Source: Leidyana gryllorum EB-2025a
Lineage: Eukaryota > Apicomplexa
DNA length: 64,000 nucleotides
NCBI GenBank assembly: GCA_048772705.1
Contig: JBLWGC010000104.1
Location: 1,205,394-1,269,393, forward strand
Direction of reading: 5' to 3'
Positions 46,709 through 56,827 of this stretch are shown here, one piece after another; within the stretch, counting starts at the first letter, position 1, and the number at the start of each line of letters is the position of its first letter. Made by a program: the position numbers and the translations under genes. Below the pieces are notes generated by a model. The model did no database searches. It was not told the origin of the DNA and saw only the letters and a list, made by a program, of their open reading frames with translations.

Positions 46709-48682
46709 CTATCGAGTTTCAGTGTCGCGGGCTCCACAATCGCACTCCTCCTCTAGTTGTGTTGAGACACTCCTGTCGAGTGGGAGATCTGACTCCAAGT
46801 CGATGTCGCAAACGCTTTTGGAGCGGCAGATGCTCTCCTCCATTTTGTCACTGAACTCGTCATCAGCGGAAGCTAACGGAGGGCACCAAAACCTCAGAAG
46901 GTCCACAGTCGGAATGAGAGCTAAAGCCGGCTGGCAGAGACGGGTAAGTTCCGCATGATGACTTTCAAAATCATCGGTGTCTCCTAAGCTTCTCAACGTA
47001 TCTATTCCACCACGCATTGCATCAGTGGTCGCTCTACCACAGTGCTGGTTGATTAATTCTGCAGCACTGCTATCTTCCATCATCCTCTCGATCCATTCGC
47101 AGTACCCCATCGCAAGATCTCTCGCTTTTACACTGTGTGCGGGCCGCCAACGGATTTGCTTCTCTCTGAGCGCGTCAAGTGTTGCCATTGAACTCGGCTC
47201 ATCGCCCAAAGTGATGGGGGCTTTGTAGGGGTTAGAATCAATTTGGAAAGAGAGAATCCCAGAATCGGTGAGGTTCAGAAGATGGATATGCGCCTGATAT
47301 CGACGCTGCGTCGTCCACAAAGCCCGATTTCTACGACAAGACCAATAATCGCCTTCCGTAAGCACTGGGCGGGTGCTATGATAGTCACAATAAATGGTGT
47401 GCGGCGCACACTCTATTGCGCAGGGGAGGGGAGTATTTCGTTTGACAACGACAGTGTTAGTTCCACTGTTATCACTCAGGAGTATTGGGAATCGAGTGTA
47501 AGGCGCGTCTTGCATAGAACGGATGAACGCAGCTTGCAGTGCAGCACCCCGAACGACATAGTGATCGACCCGTTTTACCAACAATGGCCGCTTCCCCTCC
47601 GTGAGGTACTTCACCAATGAGGCTTCCACTTCGTCGTAATTGACAGCCCCGCCCATAAGTAAAAGCTCATCAACTGTCGTCCTACTCTGCCCGCTTTGGC
47701 TGAAAAGGGTCGTGAGAGAAGCCACGCAGCGTTGCAGGATGTCAGCGTTGAGGTGACGCCAGAAATGGCGCGTGATGTCGATATTGTAACTTCTGTCCTT
47801 CAGATCGATACTTTCGGTGATGCGGTCCTCAGTCAGAAGCTTCAGTTTGATTTGTTCGGAACGCCACCGGAGTGCTGCCATCGATGTTGGGTCCGCGGAG
47901 AGGTCAATGCCGTGCAATCGCTCAAAATCTTTCACACAATAGTTAACCAGAGCTGCTTCCATCAAGTGCCCTCCCAGGGCGCTGTCATTCACAGTTGCAT
48001 TCACCATAAAGTGGTCTCCCTCATCAAAGCGTAGAAGCGATGTCTCCAAAGTGCTCCCCAGATCAAAAGCGAGAATATGGTACCCCTCCTCTTCGGAGCG
48101 CTCGACTCTCTCGTTGGCTGCTGCAAACGCCATACCGACAGCTATTCGTTCACAGATGACTTGTCGAACGCGAAGCCCAGCGATATGGCCGGATACTTCG
48201 ATACTTTTGATTTGTTCAGCCGTAAAGTTGGAAGGAGCCGTGACCACTGCTTCGGACACCCGGTGGCTGAGGTGACGCTCAGCAGCCCCCTTCAGCTTCC
48301 CAAAGATGATAGCCACTATCTCCTCGGGCCTGTAGAACTCAACATTACTCCCAGTTCCGACTTGCAGCAGTGATGTATTATCCGCACCGCGGCACAGATC
48401 AACGGATTTCATCGTCTTGTGATCCGGGTGGCCAATGAGCTCGTCATATTTGTAGCCGAGTAGGTGTCTGACATTGTAGACTGTGTTCGGTCCACTGGAA
48501 GCCATCATAGCCTCCGCCGCCCTTCCAACTATCGGACCCGTCTCTGTGAAGCAAACCACATTAGGTAATCTCAACTCTCCATCGACTGGGATTACTGTCA
48601 CCACACCCTCATTACATACCGCCACCGATGAGTATTTGGTGCCGAGATCTATTCCAACGATAGGATTCATCGACGGGAACAC
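46709..48682 (-). CDS. Hsp70-like protein, array copy 1 (most canonical)
   Basis: Single exon, 657 residues. The Hsp70 nucleotide-binding domain runs to about residue 385: VGIDLGTKYSSVAV (phosphate 1), NTVYNVRHLLG (Arg where Hsp70 has Lys71), VSEAVVTAPSNF, FDLGSTLETSLL (phosphate 2) and LGGHLMEAAL, which keeps the Hsp70 DLGGxxFD-like loop. A beta-rich region follows (NTPLPCAIE, SGILSFQIDSNP), then a helical lid-like part (residues ~490-620) that the later copies lack. It ends in an acidic Cys tail (EEECDCGARDTETR). It is the most divergent copy, at the 3' end of the array, and converges on the FUSC gene. Confidence 0.8.
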   Translation of the reverse strand: MFPSMNPIVGIDLGTKYSSVAVCNEGVVTVIPVDGELRLPNVVCFTETGPIVGRAAEAMMASSGPNTVYNVRHLLGYKYDELIGHPDHKTMKSVDLCRGADNTSLLQVGTGSNVEFYRPEEIVAIIFGKLKGAAERHLSHRVSEAVVTAPSNFTAEQIKSIEVSGHIAGLRVRQVICERIAVGMAFAAANERVERSEEEGYHILAFDLGSTLETSLLRFDEGDHFMVNATVNDSALGGHLMEAALVNYCVKDFERLHGIDLSADPTSMAALRWRSEQIKLKLLTEDRITESIDLKDRSYNIDITRHFWRHLNADILQRCVASLTTLFSQSGQSRTTVDELLLMGGAVNYDEVEASLVKYLTEGKRPLLVKRVDHYVVRGAALQAAFIRSMQDAPYTRFPILLSDNSGTNTVVVKRNTPLPCAIECAPHTIYCDYHSTRPVLTEGDYWSCRRNRALWTTQRRYQAHIHLLNLTDSGILSFQIDSNPYKAPITLGDEPSSMATLDALREKQIRWRPAHSVKARDLAMGYCEWIERMMEDSSAAELINQHCGRATTDAMRGGIDTLRSLGDTDDFESHHAELTRLCQPALALIPTVDLLRFWCPPLASADDEFSDKMEESICRSKSVCDIDLESDLPLDRSVSTQLEEECDCGARDTETR

Positions 48683-48820
48683 AAGTGCGACAGAAAGCGG
48701 CAGTGTTTTTTACCCACCAAATGGCAGCGAAGTCGAAGAATGTCGACTTTTATGTGGCACCGCGGATTCTCATTGCTTCTTGTGATGGGTTCACACACTT
48801 TTCGGGAGATTAATGATCGC

Positions 48821-50473
48821 TCACTGTTCGTAAAAGCTTCTTTCATCGCTCAAATGCTGCAGTATACATTCGCGATGCAAAGCACCACACCCATTGCATC
48901 TCGTATCTCGCCTCGCACTGACGTTCCCCAGCAGATTCCTGTATCTGTCTTTGGGAACATCCGCACATTCTATCTGCAGCTGCCTGAGTTGACTGGCCCA
49001 TGGGCTGCAAACAGTGGCACCGGGTACAGTGCAACCAGTTGGGACCTCCAAAAGCCCATTTTCGTCGATTTGAATGCCCAACTCGATATTAATGCCCTCC
49101 GCAGGGAAGTTCTCAAAGTTGATAACGAGCAGTGGCTTGTTGCTTCCGCTTCTGCCTCTGTCAACCAATGCTTCCACAAACTTGACTTCCCAATCCAATT
49201 CGCACATCTCGTACGCCGAAATAGTCACCGTGGTCGAGAAGGGTAAAGGACTATTGCGGGGAATCACTATCTCCAGCCCTCCGAAAGATAACTCCCATCC
49301 GAAGGGCTGTAATGTGTGGGGTACTCCTTCCAAGTCCCCCAGAATTCGACCCAGAATTGCCGCACCGTACACCACAGATCTGGCAGCATCGAGGGAGTCA
49401 CACACTCCGACCCCGTCAACTCCGAAGTTCTCCATGAGGGTTTCACGTACGTCCAGGATTCGACCCCCACCACCGAGAACAAACACTCCGTCAAGGTCTT
49501 CGGCGTCCAGACCGCCCGATTCGAGGACTTCTGTGATCACTTTGGCGCATTGGCTGAGGCATTTCTGGTTCAACTCGTGAAAAGAGTCGAGTGAGATATC
49601 CACTCCGAGCCGAATGTGGCCGGCCTCGTAGCGAATTGAGGCTGTTTGCGATGTGGACAATTCTGCTTTGGCCTTTTCACACAAAGGGTGAAGCAATAAA
49701 CGCGCTCGGTCAAGCCCAAACGACTCAGTTGTGTCATCATTTTCCAGCTGTGTTAGACAGTGAGTGACCAGAGACTCTGTCAGAACGTCGCCGAAATCCA
49801 CTGCGTGACTGCTGCTGGTTGGATGACGCAGGAAGTCTGTGGGAGACTTGCGGAGAAGCCAACCCTTTAGCTGGATGCCGAAATCCAGAAACAATGCAAA
49901 TTGGCTGGGTTCATTTGGCTTCAAGTACTTGAGATAAGAGTATCCACACGCGTCGGGCTCCGGGATGACTCTGCGCACAGCGAGTCCCGCTATACTGCCA
50001 CCCGCGATAATGGCTCGGACTCCGGCCGGGAGGAAGTCCAGTGGAGTTGTGACCACTGCCTCGGAAACGGGGCATCCCAAATGATCTTCAGCGGCTCTTT
50101 TGATTGTCCCCAGCAACAGCGCGACGAGTTCCCCAGGACGAAAGCACTGTAATTTGCCTTTCCACTTCAGAGTAAAGAGGGGTGTATTGTCGGAACCTTG
50201 GACGAGTTTGATTGGTTGTCGAGTTGCGTCCCGCCATTTGATCGCGTCGTTATAATTGCGCCCAATGAGACCTCTGACATCACGAATAGTGGCTTCGGGA
50301 GGGGCATCTCGCGCAGCGGTTCCCACGAGAACGCCTTTATCGGAGAAGGCGATAGTGTTGAGCAACTTCTCCTCTCCCTCGATAGGGATGATCTCCGGCT
50401 TGTCTCCCGCGAGGAATGCTGCTGTCGAGTATCGGGTTCCAAAGTCGATGCCAATGATGGGATGGGGGGACAT
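48821..50473 (-). CDS. Hsp70-like protein, array copy 2
   Basis: Single exon, 550 residues. Motifs: IIGIDFGTRYSTAAF, IRDVRGLIGRNYNDAIKW, VSEAVVTTPLDF, FLDFGIQLKGWLLRK in place of the phosphate-2 loop, and VFVLGGGGRI as the adenosine motif. A beta domain follows (NSPLPFSTTV, IELGIQIDENGLLEV). The long C-terminal lid is replaced by about 40 residues ending in the array's shared tail: CNGCGALHRECILQHLSDERSFY. It lies 138 bp upstream of copy 1. Confidence 0.8.
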   Translation of the reverse strand: MSPHPIIGIDFGTRYSTAAFLAGDKPEIIPIEGEEKLLNTIAFSDKGVLVGTAARDAPPEATIRDVRGLIGRNYNDAIKWRDATRQPIKLVQGSDNTPLFTLKWKGKLQCFRPGELVALLLGTIKRAAEDHLGCPVSEAVVTTPLDFLPAGVRAIIAGGSIAGLAVRRVIPEPDACGYSYLKYLKPNEPSQFALFLDFGIQLKGWLLRKSPTDFLRHPTSSSHAVDFGDVLTESLVTHCLTQLENDDTTESFGLDRARLLLHPLCEKAKAELSTSQTASIRYEAGHIRLGVDISLDSFHELNQKCLSQCAKVITEVLESGGLDAEDLDGVFVLGGGGRILDVRETLMENFGVDGVGVCDSLDAARSVVYGAAILGRILGDLEGVPHTLQPFGWELSFGGLEIVIPRNSPLPFSTTVTISAYEMCELDWEVKFVEALVDRGRSGSNKPLLVINFENFPAEGINIELGIQIDENGLLEVPTGCTVPGATVCSPWASQLRQLQIECADVPKDRYRNLLGNVSARRDTRCNGCGALHRECILQHLSDERSFYEQ

Positions 50474-50541
50474 TCGGGCTGCAGGCTAACGGTCGTCTTG
50501 GGTTGTGACTATCTGACTTGCTAAAGACTTTGATCTGTTGT

Positions 50542-52224
50542 TTAGATGGGGCTCGTGTCCTGAGGGCGTCGATCATAATGCGCCGCCTCATCGGCCACTT
50601 GCTCCACTATACATCGCCGACTCTGTTTCACACATCCTCCACACCGCTTCACGCATCCAGATGTTATCACTTCACTCTCAGTGTCACTCTTCAGTTTTGA
50701 ATGAGATTGATGCAGAAGTTTCAGCTTCTCTGGTGAGAGCCGATTGTTGCGTGTGTAGAAAGACACCGTTTTGGGCGTATTGGTCGCCGCACACCGCCAG
50801 GAGACAGTCGCAAGCCCGTTGATGTCGATGGCGAAGGTACAATCAATTTCTGTCTCCGCCGTTGGTGAAGGCGACAGACCGTCAATTTTCGCTACACCGA
50901 TCTCATCATTCCTCTTCAAGTCCACATAGGTCCCCTCATAGATCGTCTCCAGCAGTTCCGTCTCCTCGGGTCGCGCTGTCGCCAGTCTCATCTCAACTGA
51001 AGTCGGTAGAGCCGTGTTACGGGCGATCAGCGCGTAAAACTGCCCATTATAGGCATCGCCAAAGGGTACCACAGTATGGAGCACTCCGCCCAGCCCCCGC
51101 AAGGCCTCGCCTTGGAGGGCGGCGCCATGAACCACTGTTCTCCCCACTTCAATCAAATCGTGGATCTTTCGACCGAAATCTTTGACGATGCGGTTTCGAA
51201 GGCCTTCCATCTGACTGCCACCACCGAATAGAAAAACGTTCGACAAATTATCGGCAGTCAAAGAAGCCTCCGCCAACGCACTCCGTAATGTTTCCAAACA
51301 GCTGTCAAAGCAGTCGGAGCTCAGCTCATTGAGTAGTTCGCGAGATATATTGAATGTACATCTAAGATTGAGAATGTTACAGTCAATCTTGGTGCACTCC
51401 GAATGGGATAATTCTTCTTTGACCTGCTCACAGCGCAATTCAAGCCAACGATACAGTTTTTCATTGTCAGTCAAATCGACTTTGTGGTCACATTTGAGGT
51501 CGGTGAGGCAGTGTTTCACCAACGCAGTCGTCGTAGTCTTACCAACATTGATAGTGTTTGCACTTGTGGTGTGCACAAGAAAGTCTTTACCGGATATGTG
51601 AAACAGCCACACTTTCAATGACTCTCCGACATCGCAGAAGAGCGCGTTTTGGAAATCGTATTCCTTCAAACCATACTTGTGAGCATACGCGAGTCCGCAC
51701 GCCTCCCGCTCGGATATGATTTCACGTATATTGAGGCCGGCGATTCTGTCAGCAGCTTTTATCGCTTCTAGTCCAGCAGAGTGGAACGCCAAAGGAGTTG
51801 TAATTACCGCCTCCAAAACTTGACAACTCAGATACTTCTCGGCAGCCTCTCTGATGTTAGCAAACAAGAACGCGAGCACCTCTTCTGGGTGGAAAGTACG
51901 CAGTTCTCCAAAGCATCTCATCTCAACCAACACATCGTCACCAAAGCCTTTGAGGAGTGATATCGGCTGTCGACTTTCGTCACGCCACCTCACGGCATCA
52001 TCATAGCGGAGCCCAATTAATCCTCTGATGTCATGGATAGTGCTTTCAGGCGGCGCCAGTATCGCTTCAGCTCCAACCACAATCCCTTTGTCCGTAAAGG
52101 CGACGACATTCTGCAGCTTTTCCGCCCCGTGAATCGGAATCAGCTCCACGGAGTCTCCTCTAATTACCGCTGCCGACAACGAATGACTGCCAAAGTCAAT
52201 GCCAATGATGTACGTTTGAGACAT
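50542..52224 (-). CDS. Hsp70-like protein, array copy 3
   Basis: Single exon, 560 residues from MSQTYIIGIDFGSHSLSAAV. An upstream in-frame ATG at 52308 is less likely, because every other copy begins within a few residues of the IIGIDFG strand. It has IHDIRGLIGLRYDDAVRW, VLEAVITTPLAF, FCDVGESLKVWLF and VFLFGGGSQMEGLR. The beta domain includes IDCTFAIDINGLATVSW, close to the Hsp70 strand I-E-V-T-F-D-I-D-A-N-G-I-L. The tail is CGGCVKQSRRCIVEQVADEAAHY. Confidence 0.8.
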   Translation of the reverse strand: MSQTYIIGIDFGSHSLSAAVIRGDSVELIPIHGAEKLQNVVAFTDKGIVVGAEAILAPPESTIHDIRGLIGLRYDDAVRWRDESRQPISLLKGFGDDVLVEMRCFGELRTFHPEEVLAFLFANIREAAEKYLSCQVLEAVITTPLAFHSAGLEAIKAADRIAGLNIREIISEREACGLAYAHKYGLKEYDFQNALFCDVGESLKVWLFHISGKDFLVHTTSANTINVGKTTTTALVKHCLTDLKCDHKVDLTDNEKLYRWLELRCEQVKEELSHSECTKIDCNILNLRCTFNISRELLNELSSDCFDSCLETLRSALAEASLTADNLSNVFLFGGGSQMEGLRNRIVKDFGRKIHDLIEVGRTVVHGAALQGEALRGLGGVLHTVVPFGDAYNGQFYALIARNTALPTSVEMRLATARPEETELLETIYEGTYVDLKRNDEIGVAKIDGLSPSPTAETEIDCTFAIDINGLATVSWRCAATNTPKTVSFYTRNNRLSPEKLKLLHQSHSKLKSDTESEVITSGCVKRCGGCVKQSRRCIVEQVADEAAHYDRRPQDTSPI

Positions 52225-52356
52225 TCGGCTATTATTCTCTACTCCACCCTCCTCTCTGCCGTGTAAAATATTCGAATTCCAATCTCTCCAGCTACTCCAG
52301 AGACCCACCCAAGTCTTCTCAGCTCAACCAAAACTTTGCAATGTTCATCGGTCTTG

Positions 52357-54303
52357 TCAGATCCCATCCCCCACCACAGTCGCGCCCTCTCCGGCTTTTA
52401 GGCACTCAGTGCAGCTCGGGTCAGCGGTCGACACATCAGTGACGAACAGCGGGTAATGTTGTGTCTCCTCCCGCAATTGTTGGACAATGGATTCTCGCCC
52501 CGAGACATCACACTGTTTGTCACCGCTCTCTTCTTCAGACTGTTTTTCACCGCTCTCTTCTTCACACTGTGTGTCACCGCTCTCTTCTTCACACTGTTTG
52601 TCACCGCTTTCTTCTTCACACTGTTTGTCACCGCTTTCTTCTTCACACTGTTTGTCACCGCTCCCTTCTTCAACTCCTTTTCTCTCGTTACTCCCTCCTT
52701 CACCCTCAGTTTGCTTCGTTCCTAGTGTCTCTTCCAAAAGGCTCAGATGTTTTTGTTTGAGGCCATCCAGTTGTATGGGTAAAAGACGACTCGTCCGCAC
52801 ACTGAACGATGAGGAGGCCGATTTATCGGCGGGCTCACACACAGCAGACACAGTCGCCTCGCCCGTCAGTGCCACTTTGATGGTGATGGAGACCTTAACA
52901 TCGCGCGCGGGTGCTGGCGGCAAACCAGTAATGCTCGAAGTGTTCAACTGTCTGTTCGACGTTGCCACGATGTTGTCGCCTTCATAGCAAGACAGATCCA
53001 TGGTCCTTTGATTGTCGGATCCTGTTGTGAGGCAGCGTGTCACAAAAGTGGGCAGTCGGGTATATCGCGGGATATAGATATTCATTGTGTCGCCAGCGGA
53101 ACGCCATCCAATTGGGAACAGAATGTAAGGCTCCCCTTGCAGACAGTGGAGGTAGGCAGCGCGAATAGCGGCACCAAAAACAACGGCTTCTCGTTCTTCC
53201 AGCAGAGTGATCGACTTCCCATTGGCACTCTTTTCAATACGGTCTCGTAAGCCTTCGGTCCGGCATCCACCACCGAGCAGAAAGATTTTCTTCACGTCAC
53301 TCTTCGGGATTGTGGTATCCTCCAGTGTACTTCTTACAGCGGCGACACAGCTGTTGAATTGGTCGGATTGCAGATCGTTGAACGAGTGGGGCGACACTGT
53401 GAAAGGGTATTTGGAATCGATAATCTCAACATCGAATCTGATACAATCCGATGTCGTCTGTTCTCTTAAGGCTTTCTCACAACGCGAATGCACTCTACGA
53501 TAGATCTCATCGCTCTCAGTCAGATCGATTTTGTGGTCATTCTTCAGTTCCTCAATACAGTGTTTGGCCAAAGAGTCGGTCGCATCGGCACTTTTTATTT
53601 CCTCTCCGGTTGGGTGGACGAGAAAGTCTCCATTGCGCTTCCTCACGCGCCACAGTTTCGCGGAGACTCCAATATCGAGGAAGAGTGCGTCCTCAGCGAC
53701 GAGTGCGGGTGACAGGTGTCTGCAATACGCAGTTCCACACGCGTCGCGCTCATTGATTACGCCACGGACACTGAGCCCCGCGATTTGGCCGGCGAACTCA
53801 ACCGCGCGGATTCCATCAAAGTGGAAATCCAACGGAACAGTGATCACCGCCTCAGATATTTCGCACTCCAAATGCGATTCTGCCGCCTTTCGGATGGCGC
53901 CGAAAATGAGTGCGAGTATTTCTTCCGGACGGAAGCTGTGGGATTCCCCTCTATATCTCATTTCGATTTGAGCGTCGTCCTCTAATCCTCGGACGAGCTT
54001 CAGCGTCTGCCGCGTCTTCGCCCGCCATTCGACTGCCGCATCGTATTTGAGTCCAATCAGTCCTCTGATATCACATACAGTGTTTTGGGGCGGCGCTTCG
54101 GTGGCGGCCCTCCCGACGGCAACACCACTCTCCGTGAAGGCGACGGCATTCCGAAGCCTCTTTTCGCCCAGAATTGGGATTACTTCGGGCTTTCCCTCGC
54201 GCCAGATAGCCGCTGAGGAATATCGGGTGCCAAAGTCGATGCCGATTATGCGTTGTTCAACAGCGTGAACCATTCTCACCGGACTTCCAGTACTCGCCGC
54301 CAA
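52357..54303 (-). CDS. Hsp70-like protein, array copy 4, with repeat insert
   Basis: Single exon, 648 residues. A second in-frame ATG at 54273 sits closer to RIIGIDFGTRYSSAAI and may be the real start. Motifs: TVCDIRGLIGLKYDAAVEW, ISEAVITVPLDF, FLDIGVSAKLWRVRK and IFLLGGGCRTEGLR. The C-terminal part after the beta domain carries a six-unit repeat of the form EEESGDKQC, then the tail SIVQQLREETQHY and a closing CTEC. It is nearly identical to the broken copy 5 over long stretches. Confidence 0.8.
   Translation of the reverse strand: MAASTGSPVRMVHAVEQRIIGIDFGTRYSSAAIWREGKPEVIPILGEKRLRNAVAFTESGVAVGRAATEAPPQNTVCDIRGLIGLKYDAAVEWRAKTRQTLKLVRGLEDDAQIEMRYRGESHSFRPEEILALIFGAIRKAAESHLECEISEAVITVPLDFHFDGIRAVEFAGQIAGLSVRGVINERDACGTAYCRHLSPALVAEDALFLDIGVSAKLWRVRKRNGDFLVHPTGEEIKSADATDSLAKHCIEELKNDHKIDLTESDEIYRRVHSRCEKALREQTTSDCIRFDVEIIDSKYPFTVSPHSFNDLQSDQFNSCVAAVRSTLEDTTIPKSDVKKIFLLGGGCRTEGLRDRIEKSANGKSITLLEEREAVVFGAAIRAAYLHCLQGEPYILFPIGWRSAGDTMNIYIPRYTRLPTFVTRCLTTGSDNQRTMDLSCYEGDNIVATSNRQLNTSSITGLPPAPARDVKVSITIKVALTGEATVSAVCEPADKSASSSFSVRTSRLLPIQLDGLKQKHLSLLEETLGTKQTEGEGGSNERKGVEEGSGDKQCEEESGDKQCEEESGDKQCEEESGDTQCEEESGEKQSEEESGDKQCDVSGRESIVQQLREETQHYPLFVTDVSTADPSCTECLKAGEGATVVGDGI
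52511..52672. repeat. 27-bp coding tandem repeat, six units
   Basis: Six 27-bp units inside copy 4, each encoding nine residues like GDKQCEEES, with variants GDTQC and GEKQS in the middle. Copy 5 has no such repeat at the equivalent place, so it arose after the duplication or was lost there. Each unit but one carries a Cys. Confidence 0.9.
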
Positions 54304-54735
54304 TTGCCTCCGGTCGACAGTTGGACAGATAAATTTCAGGGGTGTCCAATTCTAAGATTCAGCACACAGCGACTCTCTCAACACTCTCTCCGTCTTACAG
54401 TAATAGTTTGGACCGACACCGGAAGATCCTCCAGTGGGACCGATGTGGAACAGCGTACTCATTTCAGTCTGTCCCGACCGCAGACAATGTGTCATTGTGA
54501 CTTATCCGTCCGATGCATCGGTCTCGACTCAGTGAGTTTTTCGCAGTACGATGGTGTGAGAGATAGTTGTGGTGGATGGGTGGGCAATCTGTGTGTCGTG
54601 GAGACGACAGCAACACGGCTTCTCTCCAAGATATTGGTGCCCATCACCATCGAGCCTCATTCATCAACCGCTGCTCAGCTTCACCCTCGCGGCTCGATGC
54701 AGTCGACGAGGAGTCTAGCTGGAAGGGCATCAATT
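54304..54735. other. 432-bp spacer between array copies 4 and 5
   Basis: No Hsp70 fragment or other protein-like frame is recognisable here by eye. It should include the promoter of copy 4 and the 3' end of copy 5. Confidence 0.5.
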
Positions 54736-56477
54736 TTAGATCAATCGGCGTAACTTGCGTCGGGTTGTCGACACGTCATTTGTGGATCGTCGATAAGATT
54801 GTGTCTCGTCCTCCAGCTGTTGGCGTACGCGATCTCGCCAGGAAACGTTACCATCTTCGCCACCGCTGTCCCCTTCGAATCCGGATCCTCGGCTCTTCTC
54901 AGTCCCCGCTTTGTCCTCAGCTCTGCCCTCCACTTCCGTCTCTTCCAAAAGGCTCAAATGTTTCTGTTTGAGGCCATTCAGTTGTATGGGTAAAACTCGA
55001 CTCGTCCGCACACTGAACGATGAGGAGGCCGAACTATCGCCCGGCTCAAACACAGCAGACACAGTCGCTTCTCCCATCAGCCCCACTTTGAGAGTGGTGG
55101 GGACCGTAACATCGCCCGCGGGTGCTGGCGGGAATCCGACAATCTCCAACAGGGTGAGCTGTGATTGGACTTCACCAAAATGTTGTCGCCTTCAGGAGAA
55201 CTGAATACCCATTCCCGTTTGGTTCTCGTCTGCTGTACATAGAGTTTGCGTGAACACAGTGGGCAGTGCTGTGTATCGCCGGACGTATATATCCAGTATT
55301 CCATCCACGTCTCGGCGTCCGATCGGAAACAGTGTGTGAGGCTTCCCTTGCAGACTGTGGAGGTCGGCAGCGCGAATAGCGGCACCAACAACAACGGCTT
55401 CTCGTTCTTCCAGCAGAGTGATGGACTTCCCATTGGCACTCTTTTCAATACGGTCTCGTAAGCCTTCGGTCCGGCATCCACCACCGAGCAGAAAGATTTT
55501 CTTCACGTCACTCCTCGGTATTGCGGTATCCTCCAGTGTAGTTCTCACAGCCGCGACACAGCTGTTGAATTGGTCGGGTTGTAGTTCCTTCGCCACTGCC
55601 AAAGAGTACTTGGAATCGATAATCTCAACATCGAATCTGATGCAATCCGATGTCGTCTGTTCTCTGAGGGCTTTCTCACAACGCGAATGCACTCTACGAT
55701 AGATCTCATCGCTCTCTATCAGATCGATGTTGTGGTCATTCTTCAGTTCCTCAATACAGTGTTTGGCCAAAGAATCGGTCGCATCGGCACTTTTTATTTC
55801 CTCTCCGGTTGGGTGGACGAGAAAGTCTCCATTGCGCTTTCTCACGCGCCACAGTTTCGCGGAGACTCCAATATCGAGAAAAAGTGCGTCCTCAGCGACG
55901 AGTGCGGGTGACAGGTGTCTGCAATACGCAGTTCCACACGCGTCGCGCTCATTGATTACCCCACGAACACTGAGCCCCGCGATTTGGCCGGCGAGCTCAA
56001 TCGCGCGGATTCCACCAAAGTGGAAATCCAACGGAACAGTGATCACCGCCTCAAATGATTTCGCACTCCAAATGCGATTCTGCCGCCTTTCGGATGGCGC
56101 CGAAAATGAGTGCGAGTATTTCTTCCGGACGGAAGCTGTGGGATTCCCCTCTATATCTCATTTCGATTTGAGCGTCGTTTCTCAATCCTCTGACAAGATT
56201 CAGCGTCTGGCGAGTTTGATTTCGCCATTCGACTGCCGCATCGTATTTGAGTCCAATCAGTCCCCTAATATCACACACAGTGTTTTGAGGCGGTGCTTCG
56301 GTGGCGGCAGCTCCAATGACGACTCCCGACGGCAACACCACTCTCCGTGAAGGCGACGGCATTCCGAAGCCTCTTTTCGCCCAGAATTGGGATTACTTCG
56401 GGCTTTCCCTCGCGCCAGATAGCCGCTGAGGAATATCGGGTGCCAAAGTCGATACCAATTATGCGGTTTTCGGACAT
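54736..56477 (-). pseudogene. Hsp70-like array copy 5, frameshifted
   Basis: Begins normally (MSENRIIGIDFGTRYSS at 56477) and aligns base for base with copy 4, but the frame is broken at least three times. There is a 13-bp insertion near 56308-56330, a 1-bp insertion near 56048 (CAAATGATTT against CAGATATTT), and a further shift near 55190 after VFTQTLCTADENQ. The pieces in between stay open and well conserved (55192..56046, 56051..56362, 54736..55149). The last still holds VRQQLEDETQSYRR. None of the breaks has splice-site form. Recently dead, or a sequencing problem. Confidence 0.8.
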
Positions 56478-56827
56478 CGCAGTCCACTTCTCTATGCTCA
56501 GGCAGATTGTTCCGCTTCCGAGGTGAGATCTGAGCGAGTGACCACGCAGAAGAATCAAATCACAGCTCACATCAATTGTAACGAGTTGACTTTGTCAGTA
56601 TTCGTTTGAAGTCGAGTACAGCGGTATATCGGCATTCAGTGATGTTTGCTTCGATGGGGCGAACGGAAGATCGGGCGCATTCCGACAGATTCAGCCAAAA
56701 TTTGCACAAAATCAAGTTGCTCCATTATTGATCTACAGACTGTCCAAATTGACGCCCAGCGGATCTCAATGGGCCACAGCAGACAGGAATGTGGGGGGAT
56801 GGCTCAAAAGTCATCTTGTGGGAACAC
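56478..56827 (-). promoter_or_regulatory. 5' flank of copy 5, duplicated in front of copy 6
   Basis: The sequence next to the copy 5 start (CAGTCCACTT, TCTATGCTCAGGCAGAT, then CATTCAGTGAT, GCCAAAAT...ACA) recurs in the same order before copy 6 at 58475..58740. The duplication unit therefore included upstream DNA, probably the promoter. No protein-coding frame is seen. The left part also holds the copy 6 3' end. Confidence 0.6.

Noticed and set aside
54736-56477. Introns in array copy 5
   Set aside because: The frame breaks are small insertions relative to copy 4 (13 bp and 1 bp) without GT-AG ends, so frameshift mutation fits better.
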